Positions 1-11,300 of a stretch of 16,705 nucleotides of DNA are shown piece by piece (within the stretch, counting starts at the first letter, position 1; the number at the start of each line of letters is the position of its first letter). Under the pieces are notes generated by a model. It was not told where the DNA came from and searched no databases. It saw nothing but the letters and a program-made list of their open reading frames with translations. Position numbers and translations under genes: made by a program. This DNA comes from Theodoxus fluviatilis. Taxonomy: Eukaryota > Mollusca > Gastropoda > Cycloneritida > Neritidae. Where the stretch lies: the NCBI GenBank assembly GCA_034096865.1, contig JAWQFJ010001195.1, positions 7,501 through 24,205 on the forward strand. Reading direction: 5' to 3'.

Positions 1-2553
1 AAATCTCAGTTCACTCGTCATATGTCACTCATACTTTCTGCTTCAAAGAGTTCAAACTGAAGACATCTACTAGCTCAAACACTACTATGAAGATCTTAAG
101 CATATGTGTGAGCTTAAGTTAGTGGTTTAATGGCGAGGCTAATCACCTATGTGACGATCTAAAACTGCTTTATATTTCATGTCAAAAGAAGACCAATACA
201 AGATTCCCTCAAGTCTGAACAGCTTGAGACAAAGCACACATGCATACAAACATGTGCACACACAAACACACATGCACACGCACACCTCCACTGCATGAGA
301 CATCAGTCTCTGAGAGTTTTCCTTTTTATCCTCCACTCATTTTGGCTAAGAGGATGGGAGGTTGGGTGGAGGTGGGTTGGAGGGATGGGGGGTATGGGTG
401 GAAGGTGGGAAAGAATATGAAAGTCAAATCTTGAAAAACTGACAATAAGAACACATTATTATTTTTGCTAGTCAGTCACACGTTAGAAAATACTGTCAAT
501 GGAAGTTGCTCTTGCCTCGTTACACAGAATGCATCTCTTGCCAAGCCGCTCAGACAGGTGGAACATTGCTTGTGTGGTCATTAGGGACAAAAGTTGCATC
601 AAGCTGGCCACAGGGTTTGATGTACAAGTACAGTGAAGAGTGTTGGAGGTGCAAAATGACCAGCAGGTTGCAAAAAGAAAGATGCGTTTCAAAAGGTGAC
701 TTTGTATTGTCAGTGTGAAAGCTGGGAACCTAACAAGCAACGTGTTCCACTGCCAGTTCAAATCTTCACATTTTTCAAAATAGTAGAAGCATAATGCATC
801 ATACTTGAGGTAAAAATTTAATATCTGATGTCAGCCTTCAAACATTTCAGGGCAAAGTTGTGAGCACTCCTCTTTTATATACATCTTCTCGATGTCACAG
901 CATGACATGCATGTGCTCGTGGGCAGTGATGTGTGCATCAAGAAGCAAAGTGACAGCAATGATGGAAAAGAAGGGTGATGGTTGGAGAAAACTAGCACAC
1001 CAGGCCCAAAACAGTTCCTCATTCTTGGCATGAAGAAATGACATGAAGCATGGCAGGTACGAAGAGAATCGGGGTGTACTAAACACACAAGAACACAACT
1101 CAGTATACATGTATATGCACAGGTGCCTAGTCTGGGCTGGTGAGCGGGGCACTGCCCTATGCTATTTTAAACCCCTGCATCTCTGGTTGTGAGAACATGA
1201 TGTGCTCAGTCGGTCCGTGCCAAATGCTGCACCATTATTACATTTCATGGAAAAAATTTCCCTAAATTCACTAAGACAGCCCAATATCATCCTTGACACA
1301 TACTTATCTTTAATCTTTGCTCAGATGTCTTGTAGTTTTTCTCATTCTGGAGCCCTGAGCTAACTCACACACTTTCCTCTCGAATATTTAGTACAAATGT
1401 GTGTATTTCACTATTAATGCAAGAGTATGGGTTTTACCAGAGGCAAGTGCTACAACAGCCTCTGTACTCGCATAGACATCAAAATCCTTCCTGTCTCTTT
1501 GCCTAAGCTCCCATAATGCTAGCAGTGACAAAAAATGCAAGCACAGTACAGGGCAAGCACAGTACAGGGCAAGCACATACAGTTCAAGGTAGGAAGATCC
1601 CTTTCGATACCTTTTTCATCATTACTTTCTTCCAATCAACTGAACTTATCATCAGAACCATCATGAACAGTAGATATGATTACGTTTTCATAATGCAAGA
1701 TTTAGGTAAATTACACTTCAAAATGACATTCAAAGCAAAAATTCAAGACCATTTTTATACCAAATATCTCATTAATGAAAAATGTAAAAGAAAAAAAATC
1801 ACCCCTTAATCTGCATACATACTAGTATGTCCTGATCATGACATTTAATCGACATTTTCCAAAAATGAATTAATTTTGTTGTTGTTTGGTTCATCATGTG
1901 CCAGTTTAGCACATTTTCATCACCTAATTACAAATACAGGGTAGGTGTAACCTCATTTTATCGTAATAATTGAAAAAAGTAAATTGATCAACCCATGGAC
2001 AAATTCTTAGTCAAGGTTGCAACAAAAAACTTAGAGAGGAAATATTGAAATTAAGCTCAGTAATCTTGTTTTGATGACGCCCACTGTACATGAAAAATGC
2101 ATGAGAAAATGCACTGAAAATGTTAAAGCAGCCTGCCATATGCAGGTTTGAAATGAAAGCAGGACTGCAGTGAATGGTGGCCCTGATTTTCATTGGTTGA
2201 TATCAGCCAGTTGTGACTGCTTCTGTTTTGATTCGGGCCATCTGCTTGTTGCAATAGCAACCCTGGATAGCTGCACACATCAAGTGTTATGGTTGCCCAT
2301 AACTGCCATGTTTTGGGACTCTTCTGCGGCAGTACAACTAATGTTGAAATGTTATAGAAATGTCCAAAACTCGATCTAAGCTGTTTATCCTATGTTTTGA
2401 TACATGATGCCAAGTTTCATTATATTTCCTTCTAACTGTGTGGTACTTTGGATTATGAAGATGGTCTGTGAATATGTGTGTGTGTGTGTGGGTGTTGTGT
2501 CCACAACATGAATTATTGATGTTATGTGAACCACACCCAACCTTTTCATTATA

Positions 2554-2588
<35 letters not shown>

Positions 2589-2654
2589 TATATATCACTA
2601 TTCATTTGAAAACATTTTGATTTTGCATAATCTTTTTCATATAAGGCCAAAAGA
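1..2654. other. Gene-free stretch left of the repeat elements
   Basis: I see no supportable coding region here. The open frames are short, lack recognisable motifs and overlap on both strands. What can be seen is AT-rich unique-looking sequence, a degenerate CA-rich patch near 236-290, a short direct duplication near 1540-1578 (CACAGTACAGGGCAAG-type unit), and a TG/CA palindromic region at 2475-2586. Part of this stretch could be 3' flank of the MBD4 gene or of an unseen neighbour, but nothing in the sequence delimits it. Confidence 0.6.
2475..2586. repeat. (TG)8 and (CA)16 tracts around an imperfect inverted repeat
   Basis: A (TG)8 run at 2475-2490 is followed by an arm (GGGTGTTGTGTCCACAACAT, 2490-2509), a short AT-rich loop near 2510-2518, and a nearly complementary arm (ATGTTATGTGAACCACACCC, 2519-2538). 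After a short spacer comes a (CA)16 run at 2555-2586. TG on one side and CA on the other extend the potential foldback. It reads as a palindrome with microsatellite shoulders; no coding role is supported. Confidence 0.75.
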
Positions 2655-3543
2655 AACAAGAAGGGCAAAGCCCATACGACTCACATGCTTGACCTTGACC
2701 TTTATATGACCTTGATTTTCAGGTGACCTTCAAGGTCAAGGTCAAACAACTAAACCTACCAATGACATCATACACAAAGAAATGCTTTACACATTTTTCC
2801 TACCAAAATACACGTGACCTTGACCCAAGGTCAAGGTCATCCAAGGTCATGCAACACAAAGCTGTTAATTCAAGACATAGGAAGCACAATGGTGCTTATT
2901 GGCACTTTCTACCATGAGATATAGTCACTTTTAGTGGTTCACTACCCCATTTTGGTCACATTTCATAAGGGTCAAAATGACCTTGACCTTGATGATATGT
3001 GACCAAATGTGTCTCATGATGAAAGTATAACATGTGCCCCACATAATTATTAAGTTTGAAACAGTTATCTTCCATAGTTCAGGGTCAAGGTCACTTCAAA
3101 ATATGTATACAATCCAACTTTGAAGAGCTCCTGTGACCTTGACCTTGAAGCAAGGTCAACCAAACTGGTATCAAAAGATAGGGCTTGCTTTGACCTATAT
3201 ACCACTTGTAGCTAAGGTCGCCATTCTCAATAACGTGGGAGAAAATTGGGAAAATGTGAAAAATGACTGTTTTTGAGACCACATTTATGGCTCCTGTGAC
3301 CTTGACCTTGAAGCAAGGTCAAGTCACTATGTATGTTTTTTGAGGCCTTGTCATCATACACCATCATGCCACATTTGGTGTTGATAGACTTAATAGTCTC
3401 CGAGAAAAATCCAACGTTTAAGTTTTTTACGGACGCCCGGACGGACGGACGCCCGGACGGACGCCCGGACGGACGCCCGGACGGACGGACGGACGGACGA
3501 CACGGCTCAGTACATAGACTCACTTTTGCTTCGCATGTGAGTC
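2655..3543. mobile_element. AGGTCA-rich dispersed element, copy 1
   Basis: This block recurs twice more in the window (from 15913 and from 16341) in the same orientation, so it is a dispersed repeat. All copies start with AAGGGCAAAGCCCATA then GACTCACATGC. This copy ends with GCATGTGAGTC at 3533-3543, the exact inverse of GACTCACATGC at 2678-2688, which suggests short inverted termini. Inside are many TGACCTTGACCTT and AAGGTCAAGGTCA motifs in both orientations, then a GGAC tract near the right end. There is no transposase-like ORF, so it is probably a non-autonomous element. The family name is not known to me. Confidence 0.75.
3428..3500. repeat. GGAC / GGACGCCC simple-repeat tract
   Basis: The tract is built from GGAC units interspersed with GGACGCCC, near the right end of the AGGTCA-rich element. 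It produces spurious RPSGRPSG- and DGRPDGRP-type peptides on the two strands. It is most likely an internal microsatellite of the element and not coding. Confidence 0.85.
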
Positions 3544-3548
3544 AAAAA

Positions 3549-4421
3549 TGGTGTGGTTACGGTAACCCGACCTACCCTATTCTGGGGCGCCGACCCTACA
3601 TCTTTTTATTGAAAATGTTGAAGTTTTTTTAATAATCAAAGTTGTGGGTTGAGGGAGAGATCGATCGTTCAGTCTCAGGAAACAACCTGTGTAGTTACAG
3701 ACGACGCAGGGCGCAAAGGGAAGTAACTTACCTCGTTCCTCAAGCCTCATTCTGAAAACAAACAAAAATGGCGTGCCTCGAACGTTTGGTGGCGACTGTT
3801 ACCTCAAAATGTGACCATCAAGACGGCAAGAAGCAGATTTCCGCATATCCAGAGACGGCATCGATGACGGAAGTTTTTCTTAACATTCATCCCGAATTGA
3901 ACATGAAAAAATATGGGGTGGTCGCTCGTGGCTACGGTGATGTGACCGCATGCAAAGCAGATGGGGATGGGTTTGAGTTGGCTTGGGGTTTGACTGTTGG
4001 AGAGGTCGGGGACACGTTTGGACTGAAGGCGATACATTTCAAATGTGAAGTTTTGCAAGCCGAGAGTGAGGAAGAAGAAGAGGATGATCAACATGCAGCA
4101 CAAGTTCCTGATGCATTTCAATTACATCTGGTTCACGTTAGGGGCACCGATGGTTAATCACATGATACTGACACTAGAAGGGCAGACAATCTCATATCAG
4201 CCATATCTTCACTGGTAAGTCAATGCTTTTCTTTACCTAATTCCAAGAGAAGTTAAGTCAAAATTGTTCAAAGGGGATATCCGTTGTCTGTTCGCACACT
4301 TATTTCCAAGTTGAGTAGGTTTAATTTGGTTTCCACGAGGGAAAAAAAAGTTTTAAAAAAAAAAAGTTATTGCTGACCTACCTACCCTATTTTTTTTGGC
4401 TATGTTACCTTAACCACACCA
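3549..4421. mobile_element. Putative element with inverted terminal repeats
   Basis: The left end reads TGGTGTGGTTACGGTAAC (3549-3566). The right end, read on the other strand, is TGGTGTGGTTAAGGTAAC (4421-4404), one mismatch in 18. An A-run flanks the left end and a T-run the right, so the A-tract may belong to the terminus or to the target. Just inside, GACCTACCCTATT occurs near 3568 and a longer version near 4374 in direct orientation. The element starts about five bases after copy 1 of the AGGTCA-rich element ends. It is about 870 bp and encloses one 129-codon ORF. Family unknown; a clear target-site duplication was not found. Confidence 0.5.
3768..4157 (+). CDS. Hypothetical 129-residue protein inside the TIR-flanked element
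   Basis: The ORF opens with ATG in a good context (AAAAATGG) and runs 129 codons to TAA. I do not recognise the protein. It begins MACLERLVATVTSKC, is of mixed composition, and has an acidic patch (ESEEEEEDDQ) about 100 residues in, followed by a short hydrophobic end. No membrane segment, signal peptide or zinc-binding set is obvious. A strong donor-like site (CTG|GTAAGT) follows at 4214/4215, and a second frame stays open across the stop up to that site. The real product could therefore be the first exon of a longer transposon gene, or a frameshifted remnant. Enclosure by inverted repeats suggests a mobile-element origin, but that is an inference. It could also be a chance ORF. Confidence 0.35.
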   Translation: MACLERLVATVTSKCDHQDGKKQISAYPETASMTEVFLNIHPELNMKKYGVVARGYGDVTACKADGDGFELAWGLTVGEVGDTFGLKAIHFKCEVLQAESEEEEEDDQHAAQVPDAFQLHLVHVRGTDG

Positions 4422-5008
4422 ATTTTTTTTTGGCCTAATGGTAAGATCTCAAATGGGGTTAAGTATGGTGATGTATCCTAGGCTCATCAAAACAGTTGCG
4501 AAGGAACATACTTATCTGCCTGTTGTGCAAACTAAGCTAATTAATGACAAAAGGACATAGTTTTCAAGCTTTAAAAATTCCTAGAATGAAAGAAGAAAGC
4601 TTTGTGGCTGACAAAATACACTTTTTGATACTTTTTTTAAAACAAAATCAAACTGGGATCTTCATTCCTTCTTTTTTTCCTATCATTAGAGGTAACATCA
4701 CACAACAATAGATCCTTGAAACCAAATGAGATAAAACCTGTGTAGGTACACATCAAGGCATCAATGATGCTCGATTTCAAAACTCAAGGAGCTCATGTGC
4801 TCAGACCTAGCTACAAAACAGGGGAGCTAAAGTGGTTTCTTCGAGAGAAAGATACTGGAGTAGCCTCCCTTGATCAACACCAACAACCTACAATCTGTCT
4901 AATTTTCCCCCATTTTCAAGCAGCATAAGTGGTGCAAGTTGTCTTTTTCGATTTTCTGCAGAACTCTCTCTCTCTCTCTCTGTGTCTCTCTCTCTCTCTC
5001 TGCTGGGT
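4422..5008. other. MBD4 3' flank with CT microsatellite
   Basis: No ORF is supported here. On the minus strand this is immediately downstream of the MBD4 stop codon and should include its 3' untranslated region. A CT tract broken by one TGTG occupies about 4964-5001, ending seven bases from the stop codon. No AATAAA on the minus strand is evident here, so the poly(A) site is not placed. The rest is AT-rich sequence with poly-T runs. Confidence 0.55.
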
Positions 5009-5086
5009 TCAGTCAATGCCAAGGTCCTTGTGATTTTCTTTCAGCCAGCTGTGGTACTTGTTCAGCATGTGGTCCGTTGGTTCCAC
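5009..5086 (-). CDS. MBD4: MBD4 terminal exon with catalytic Asp
   Basis: The acceptor TCCTTCAG|GTG starts 25 codons and a TGA stop. It encodes [14 protein letters not shown], then [11 protein letters not shown]. The Asp after VEPT aligns with the catalytic aspartate of human MBD4 (Asp560 in the VHPEDHKLNKYH segment, from memory), so the nucleophile-activating residue is retained. The protein ends at the usual place for the family. Confidence 0.95.
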   Translation of the reverse strand: MEPTDHMLNKYHSWLKENHKDLGID

Positions 5087-5300
5087 CTGAAGGATTCACC
5101 AAAAGCAGACTGGGTCAAAAAGGTGCTTTTGTAGAATGTAGTTTGGGAGAGTAGTGGTAGAAGCAAGAATGTGTGCGTGTGTGCGTGTGTGTGTTTGTGT
5201 TTATGTGCATACATGCATGCATGCAAGCACATATAAGCGCGCGTGTGTGTGTGTTTGTGTGCATACATGCATGCATGCATGCACATATAAGAGTATAAAA

Positions 5301-5334
<34 letters not shown>

Positions 5335-8300
5335 ATACATGCAGGCACATATGAGAGTATACAAATATGTGTGTGTGTGTGTCTATGTGTGTGTGCATAC
5401 ATGCATGCATGCAAGCACATATGAGAGTATACAAATGTGTGTGTGTGTGTGTGTGTCTGTGTGTGGCCACGCATGCATGCATGTACACATTGATAAAGTG
5501 TCATTTGGGCTGTTGGATGGTTAGGGAGACTAAAGATTGATTGATAAACAATTGCTCATGATTTAATCAACAGTATCCAGGCATGCGACAAATTCAACAA
5601 AAGCCTAAGTTGAGAAACAGCTGATTCTGAAAAGGTACCTTCTACAGGAACTTACAGAAAACAGCAAGGGAAAGTCTGGGCATGCCACCACTGCCAGTGA
5701 CAGTGCTAAAGCCTACCTGTTTCCACTCATTGATGCAGAAGATTCTGTAGGAGTCATTGCCGTACTTGCCAATGCCATGAAGCTCAATGGGGTACTTCCA
5801 TTTTTTGTTGAGGTACTCATCTGCAGAGAGACAAATGTACTTTATAGCTCAGACTACTACAAACTTCAGCTCTAATCAAGCAAAATTTAAATAGTTGCAC
5901 GCATCTGTGCACATACTCACACACACCACACCTGTAAATAAATATACACACACAACTGCATGCTAACACACATACATATGTGCATATACACACACACAGA
6001 ACACACACACACACACACATAAGGCTTAAAAAAAATCATAATTGTGGTTAAGGTAACATGGCAACACAATTAAATTAAGTGTTGGTAGGCCAGTTTGAAT
6101 TTTTTTTCCCTGTCTTTTTTTATAGAAGAGGCCATATTGAATATAAACCAAACTTTCTCTCACTGAAACGTCTTTTAAACTGAAATCGAGGCTTTCTCGA
6201 GTGGTCACAGGGTAGGGACGATGGGACAGCTCTCGAGTGGTCACAGGGTAGGGACGATGGGACAGCTCTTGAGTGGTCACAGGGTAGGGACGATGGGACA
6301 GCTCTCGAGTGGTCACAGGGTAGGGACGATGGGACAGCTCTCGAGTGGTCACAGGGTAGGGACGATGGGACAGCTCTCGAGTGGTCACAGGGTAGGGACG
6401 ATGGGACAGCACACACAGGGTAGGGACGATGGGACAGCACACACAGGGTAGGGACGATGGGACAGCACACACAGGGTAGGGACGATGGGACAGCACACAC
6501 AGGGTAGGGACGATGGGACAGCACACACAGGGTAGGGACGATGGGACAGCACACACAGGGTAGGGACGATGGGACAGAACACACATGGTAGGGACGATGG
6601 GACAGCACACACAGAGTAGGGACGATGGGACAGCACACACAGGGTAGGGACGATGGGACAGCACACACAGGGTAGGGACGATGGGACAGCACACACAGGG
6701 TAGGGACGATGGGACAGCACACACAGGGTAGGGACGATGGGACAGCACACACAGGGTAGGGACGATGGGACAGCTCTCGAGTGGTCACAGGGCAGGGACG
6801 ATGGGACAGCTCCCAGTTTATTGTTTACCATTGTGCTGTCTTCCTAGTTGCCTGCTTCCTCATTCGGCGGGTTGGTGCAGACTTACAGAATTTGTTGAGT
6901 AACTTTGAAAGCAGGAGTCAGTCAATGAAGTTCCAAATTAATAACTGATTTATTCTATCATTAGGTGATAGTCCGCAATTGTTCAGATTTATCAAATCTC
7001 CAAGCACAAAACAAAGGAGTAAACAGACGAACAGGTTGATGAAGAAAATCGTTCAGATTTCAAAGACAGTTGAATAGTTCAAGTTTCAGAAGATTGTTGG
7101 TTTCATGTAGGAATACAAAATTATGAGGCGAACATTTCTTTCAGCTATAGTAGCGGTGAGGATTTCTGAGTTTCTTGACTTGGCTAGTGCTCTCTCAACT
7201 GAATCCGTGACTACTGTAAAAATAGACAGAACATATTAAACCCTTAGGCTAGTTGCTATCTGGTTTAAGAATCAATTTGGAATTTGACAAATGAGCCTGG
7301 TCAAAACAGCTGCAGTTACAATTTAGCTTACAAACCAAGAAAAGCGTTGACCGAAAGAAACAATTTGAACAGATTTGAAAACAATTTTGATAACAATAAA
7401 CAGATTTAGACTGAACTCGTTTCACACGAAAAACACGACAGAGTGTAAACGATACTTCCCTTACTGCACACTGAGGCCTAACTACTCTAAGAAATGAACC
7501 GCTCTCCCCTTGCCTGTGGACAAACACTTCAGTCTCTCGAGTCAAATCAGACTGGACCGAGAAAGACAATTTTTTAGTGACGATGACCTCAAAGATTAGA
7601 CGTAATGAAGAAAGTGACGTCAAGAACAGACCAAGAAACCAAGAATTGAGATCTGCTTGTCAGATCTGCGCGTGCAACAGTGCGCAACACAACATGACGG
7701 ACCTACAGCGACGCACAGAGGCTGAGCTTACACTCACTCCGAAATTCCGAACCCACGAGAGCGGCCTCAAAAAAGGACATGAGACTCTTGAGTCACTGCC
7801 GATGAAGCTGTCCCCGCAAGCACTTTTAGTGCTGACCCTGCTGTGGCCGCTCCCTCTCTGTGCCGTCTGTGCAAAACTCCCTTTCGGCCTCCCTCACTGA
7901 ACTTTCCTCAATAAATAAATAGCGTGAACGGACAGAAAGAAACAAAGGAAGGAAAGTTATGCAATTATGCATACGACACTCAACCTTTAAAGAAACCTTT
8001 CCTCCTTTCTTTCCTGCCACTAGCACAGGGGCAGGAACAGTCCCCCCCTCGAAGACATCTTTGTCTTCTCAAAACAAAAAACAAAACAATTCCAAAGACC
8101 AAGAACAAAGCATGGTTTGCATCCATTTGCGATTACGCCAACAGCTAGGTGCAAAGAGAAGCAAAACTGCAATATGGCTCTCCGAAATCTGAATGAACTC
8201 TAATCCAAGACAGGTGATTACCATCTGCAGAGACCATGTCCAGTATTCTAGACAACTCATTGAGTCAGAAGTCACCCTAAGTACGCATGCCGCTCTCTAT

Positions 8301-11300
8301 ATACTTAAATTACCATTCGTCAAGCTTATCTAGAAGACGTCTCAACTCTCCAAATCTTTTCTGATGAGAATTATCCACAAATTCTCTGAACCGTTGGCTT
8401 ATTCAAGACCTCAACGATTTCCAAATACCAACCAAACCAACATCTCAGGGCATACGACCATCGGTGGCAACTAACTCAACGATCATAACGCAGTCCATTT
8501 ATCCAAAAGTATTACTTACGTTACTTTATCACGGGGTTCACCCAAGAGTTACCCTTGTGACCTCCCAAAACAAAACAACTCATGGTCACACGTAAGCATG
8601 AGAATGAGTTCTGAAACTCATTATTAGTCGCTACACACAAGCAACAGTCTCTCATCTGACCAAAGCGTTCATCCTTATGCCAAATATCACCGATGACGTT
8701 CAAGAGTGAGTCACTTGATCTCGTCATAGGTCGTCATTGCCATGGACCTGGTTCTTGAGTCACGCCCATGGAAATTGGCGTAGACCTCTAGAACACAGCA
8801 CTGAACAAATCCCTGGACAGCCGCATCAACGCAAGCCGCCTATAGCTGCCTCTGCACTCATCGTCTGGCTTCCCCATTGTCAAGGGAGGGTAAACTGCCC
8901 TCGTCCCCCCTGACAAGCAGAACCACCTTCGTCACAGGACGCTCCAGCATGGTCGTTACAGGGCACACAGATCCCGATAATCCGGGAGACCACGTGCCGC
9001 ACTCCAACAATCCAGCACCCGCGCCCACGGATGGCATGAATGGCAGCAGTTCTCCCAGAGTGGCCTGTCTCCCCACAACAACGCCAAACCGACAAGCCTC
9101 GCCAAGTGCGCATCCCGTGGGACCAGAACTGGTCGGGTAACATCATCCTTCTTTCCGACGTGTATTGTCACCTTCTGCAGACTGGTAGGCAGAGGNNNNN
9201 NNNNNAACCATCAATTTCTTTCTTCTTTTTTTTTTCTTTTCTCTCTCCCAAAGATCAAAAGAAGTTTTGGGTTGGTTAGGTTACTGTGACCACGACCCCC
9301 CCACCTCCAAATGTATATAAATATACACACATATCTGCACTCGCTTACACATACATCTGTTGGTCGCTCGATGGTATTTGCCTGGTTCAAGAGTTGAGTG
9401 GCATCAAGCACCACTGAGCATTAGTTCTCTTGAACGACCTACTAGACACATACATGCACATACACAGTTGCTTGCCCACACATCCACACACACACACACA
9501 TACACATGTTGCACACACACTTCTATGCTAGAGCCACCATAAAAAGCCGAAGCAGCTCATATAGGAACATTCTTCAGTACCACTACCTTGGTTAATATCC
9601 TTATCAACATTTTTAATTGTAGCATCTAACCAAAATTACAATCTCAACAAGAACAACACCTCTACCACTGCAACATCTCGGATGCACATCTTATAACATG
9701 CACACCACCCTCTCCGTGGCACTTGCCTGAAAACCTCACAATGGTCTCAGCTCTCTTCCGGCTCAGGCCCAGAGGCTGGATCAGCTTCGCAACGGCATCC
9801 ACATCCGCTTCACTTGTTTCCTGAGCTGTCTTCCACCGATTGAAGAAACGCCACAGGAAGGGGAGAGCCACTTTTCCTGCAGAGAGGCAAACTCAGAACT
9901 GTATGCACTTGTCCAACCACAAGCAAACCTGGCTAAGCAGGGCAGAAGCTGTGCTTACTAGTAGAACAGCAAGACATACATGGAAAGCAGCAAAACATAA
10001 TTGGAGAGGAGCAGGGCACACCTGCAAAGTTGCAAGACATGATGGAAAGCAGAAAGACGCGCAGAGTTTTTTTGGGGGGTTTTCCCCCAAGACATACACC
10101 ATGAATACCTGGGCAGCAGCAAAACATACCTCTACAGCAGCAGCAAGGCATACCTGCAGAGCACTGAAAACCCCTACAGAGTAGCAAGAAATACTTTGAG
10201 AATAGCAAGACATACCAGCACAGCAGCAAGATGTACCTGGAGAGCAGCAATGCATACCTGCAGAGCCCTTATCACAGCTGCAGAGCCTCAAAAACACCTT
10301 GAGAGCAGTAAGACACCTGGTCTGCAGGAAGCCCACCTACAGAGCAGAAAGATATCAGCAGAGCACCAAGCTGCACCTGGAAAACATGACACCTAGATGG
10401 CTAGAGAGCAGCTGTGTTCACCTGTTGAGTAGCAAGAAACATCTGACAAAAAGCGAAGACACACCTGAAGAGCAGCAAGACACCTGTTGAGCAGCAAAAG
10501 ACTCATGAAGAGCAGCAAGAGACACCTGAAGAGCAGCAAGAGACACCTGTTGAGCAGCAAGAGACACCTGAAGAGCAGCAAGAGACACCTGAAGAGCAGC
10601 AAGAGACACCTGAAGAGCAACAAGAGACACCTGAAGAGCAGCAAGTGACACCTGTTGAGCAGCAAGAGACACCTGAAGAGCAGCAAGAGACACCTAAGAG
10701 CAGCAAGAGACACCTGAAGAGCAGCAAGAGACACCTGAAGAGCAGCAAGAGACACCTGAAGAGCAGCAAGACACACCTGAAGAGCAGCAAGAGACACCTA
10801 AGAGCAGCAAGAGACACCTGAAGAGCAGCAAGAGACACCTGAAGAGCAGCAAGAGACACCTGAAGAGCAGCAAGAGACACCTGAAGAGCAGCAAGAGACA
10901 CCTGAAGAGCAGCAAGAGACACCTGAAGAGCAGCAAGAGACACCTGAAGAGCAGCAAGAGACACCTGAAGAGCAGCAAGAGACACCTGAAGAGCAGCAAG
11001 AGACACCTGAAGAGCAGCAAGAGACACCTGAAGAGCAGCAAGACACACCTGAAGAGCAGCAAGAGACACCTGTTGAGCAGCAAGAGACACCTGAAGAGCA
11101 GCAAGAGACACCTGAAGAGCAGCAAGAGACACCTGAAGAGCAGCAAAACACACCTGAAGAGCAGCAAGAGACACCTGTTGAGCAGCAAGAGACACCTGAA
11201 GAGCAGCAAGAGACACCTGAAGAGCAGCAAAACACACCTGAAGAGCAGCAAGAGACACCTGTTGAGCAGCAAGAGACACCTGAAGAGCAGCAAGAGACAC

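Noticed and set aside
483..1152. Cys-containing short frames on both strands
   Set aside because: Cysteines show no regular zinc-finger spacing and no splice or homology support was found.
2723..3282. Frames repeated in the AGGTCA-rich element (LDLDLYNDLDLQ, KVKVKQLNLPMTSYTKK)
   Set aside because: The peptide recurs in all three copies because the DNA repeat does; frames are interrupted and lack any transposase motif.
5062..5524. His/Thr- and Cys/Val-repeat frames
   Set aside because: Translations of TG/CA microsatellites on both strands; the stretch lies in the last MBD4 intron.
6026..6831. Minus-strand frames repeating LSHRPYPV / [10 protein letters not shown]
   Set aside because: Artefact of the 36/28-bp minisatellite; three overlapping frames are equally open.
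7249..7900. Small frames on both strands within the LTR-like segment
   Set aside because: Short, no motifs, overlapping on both strands, inside sequence that looks non-coding.
8877..9140. Plus-strand frame with [14 protein letters not shown]
   Set aside because: Opposite strand of the integrase fragment; proline-rich composition follows from the complement and no domain is visible.
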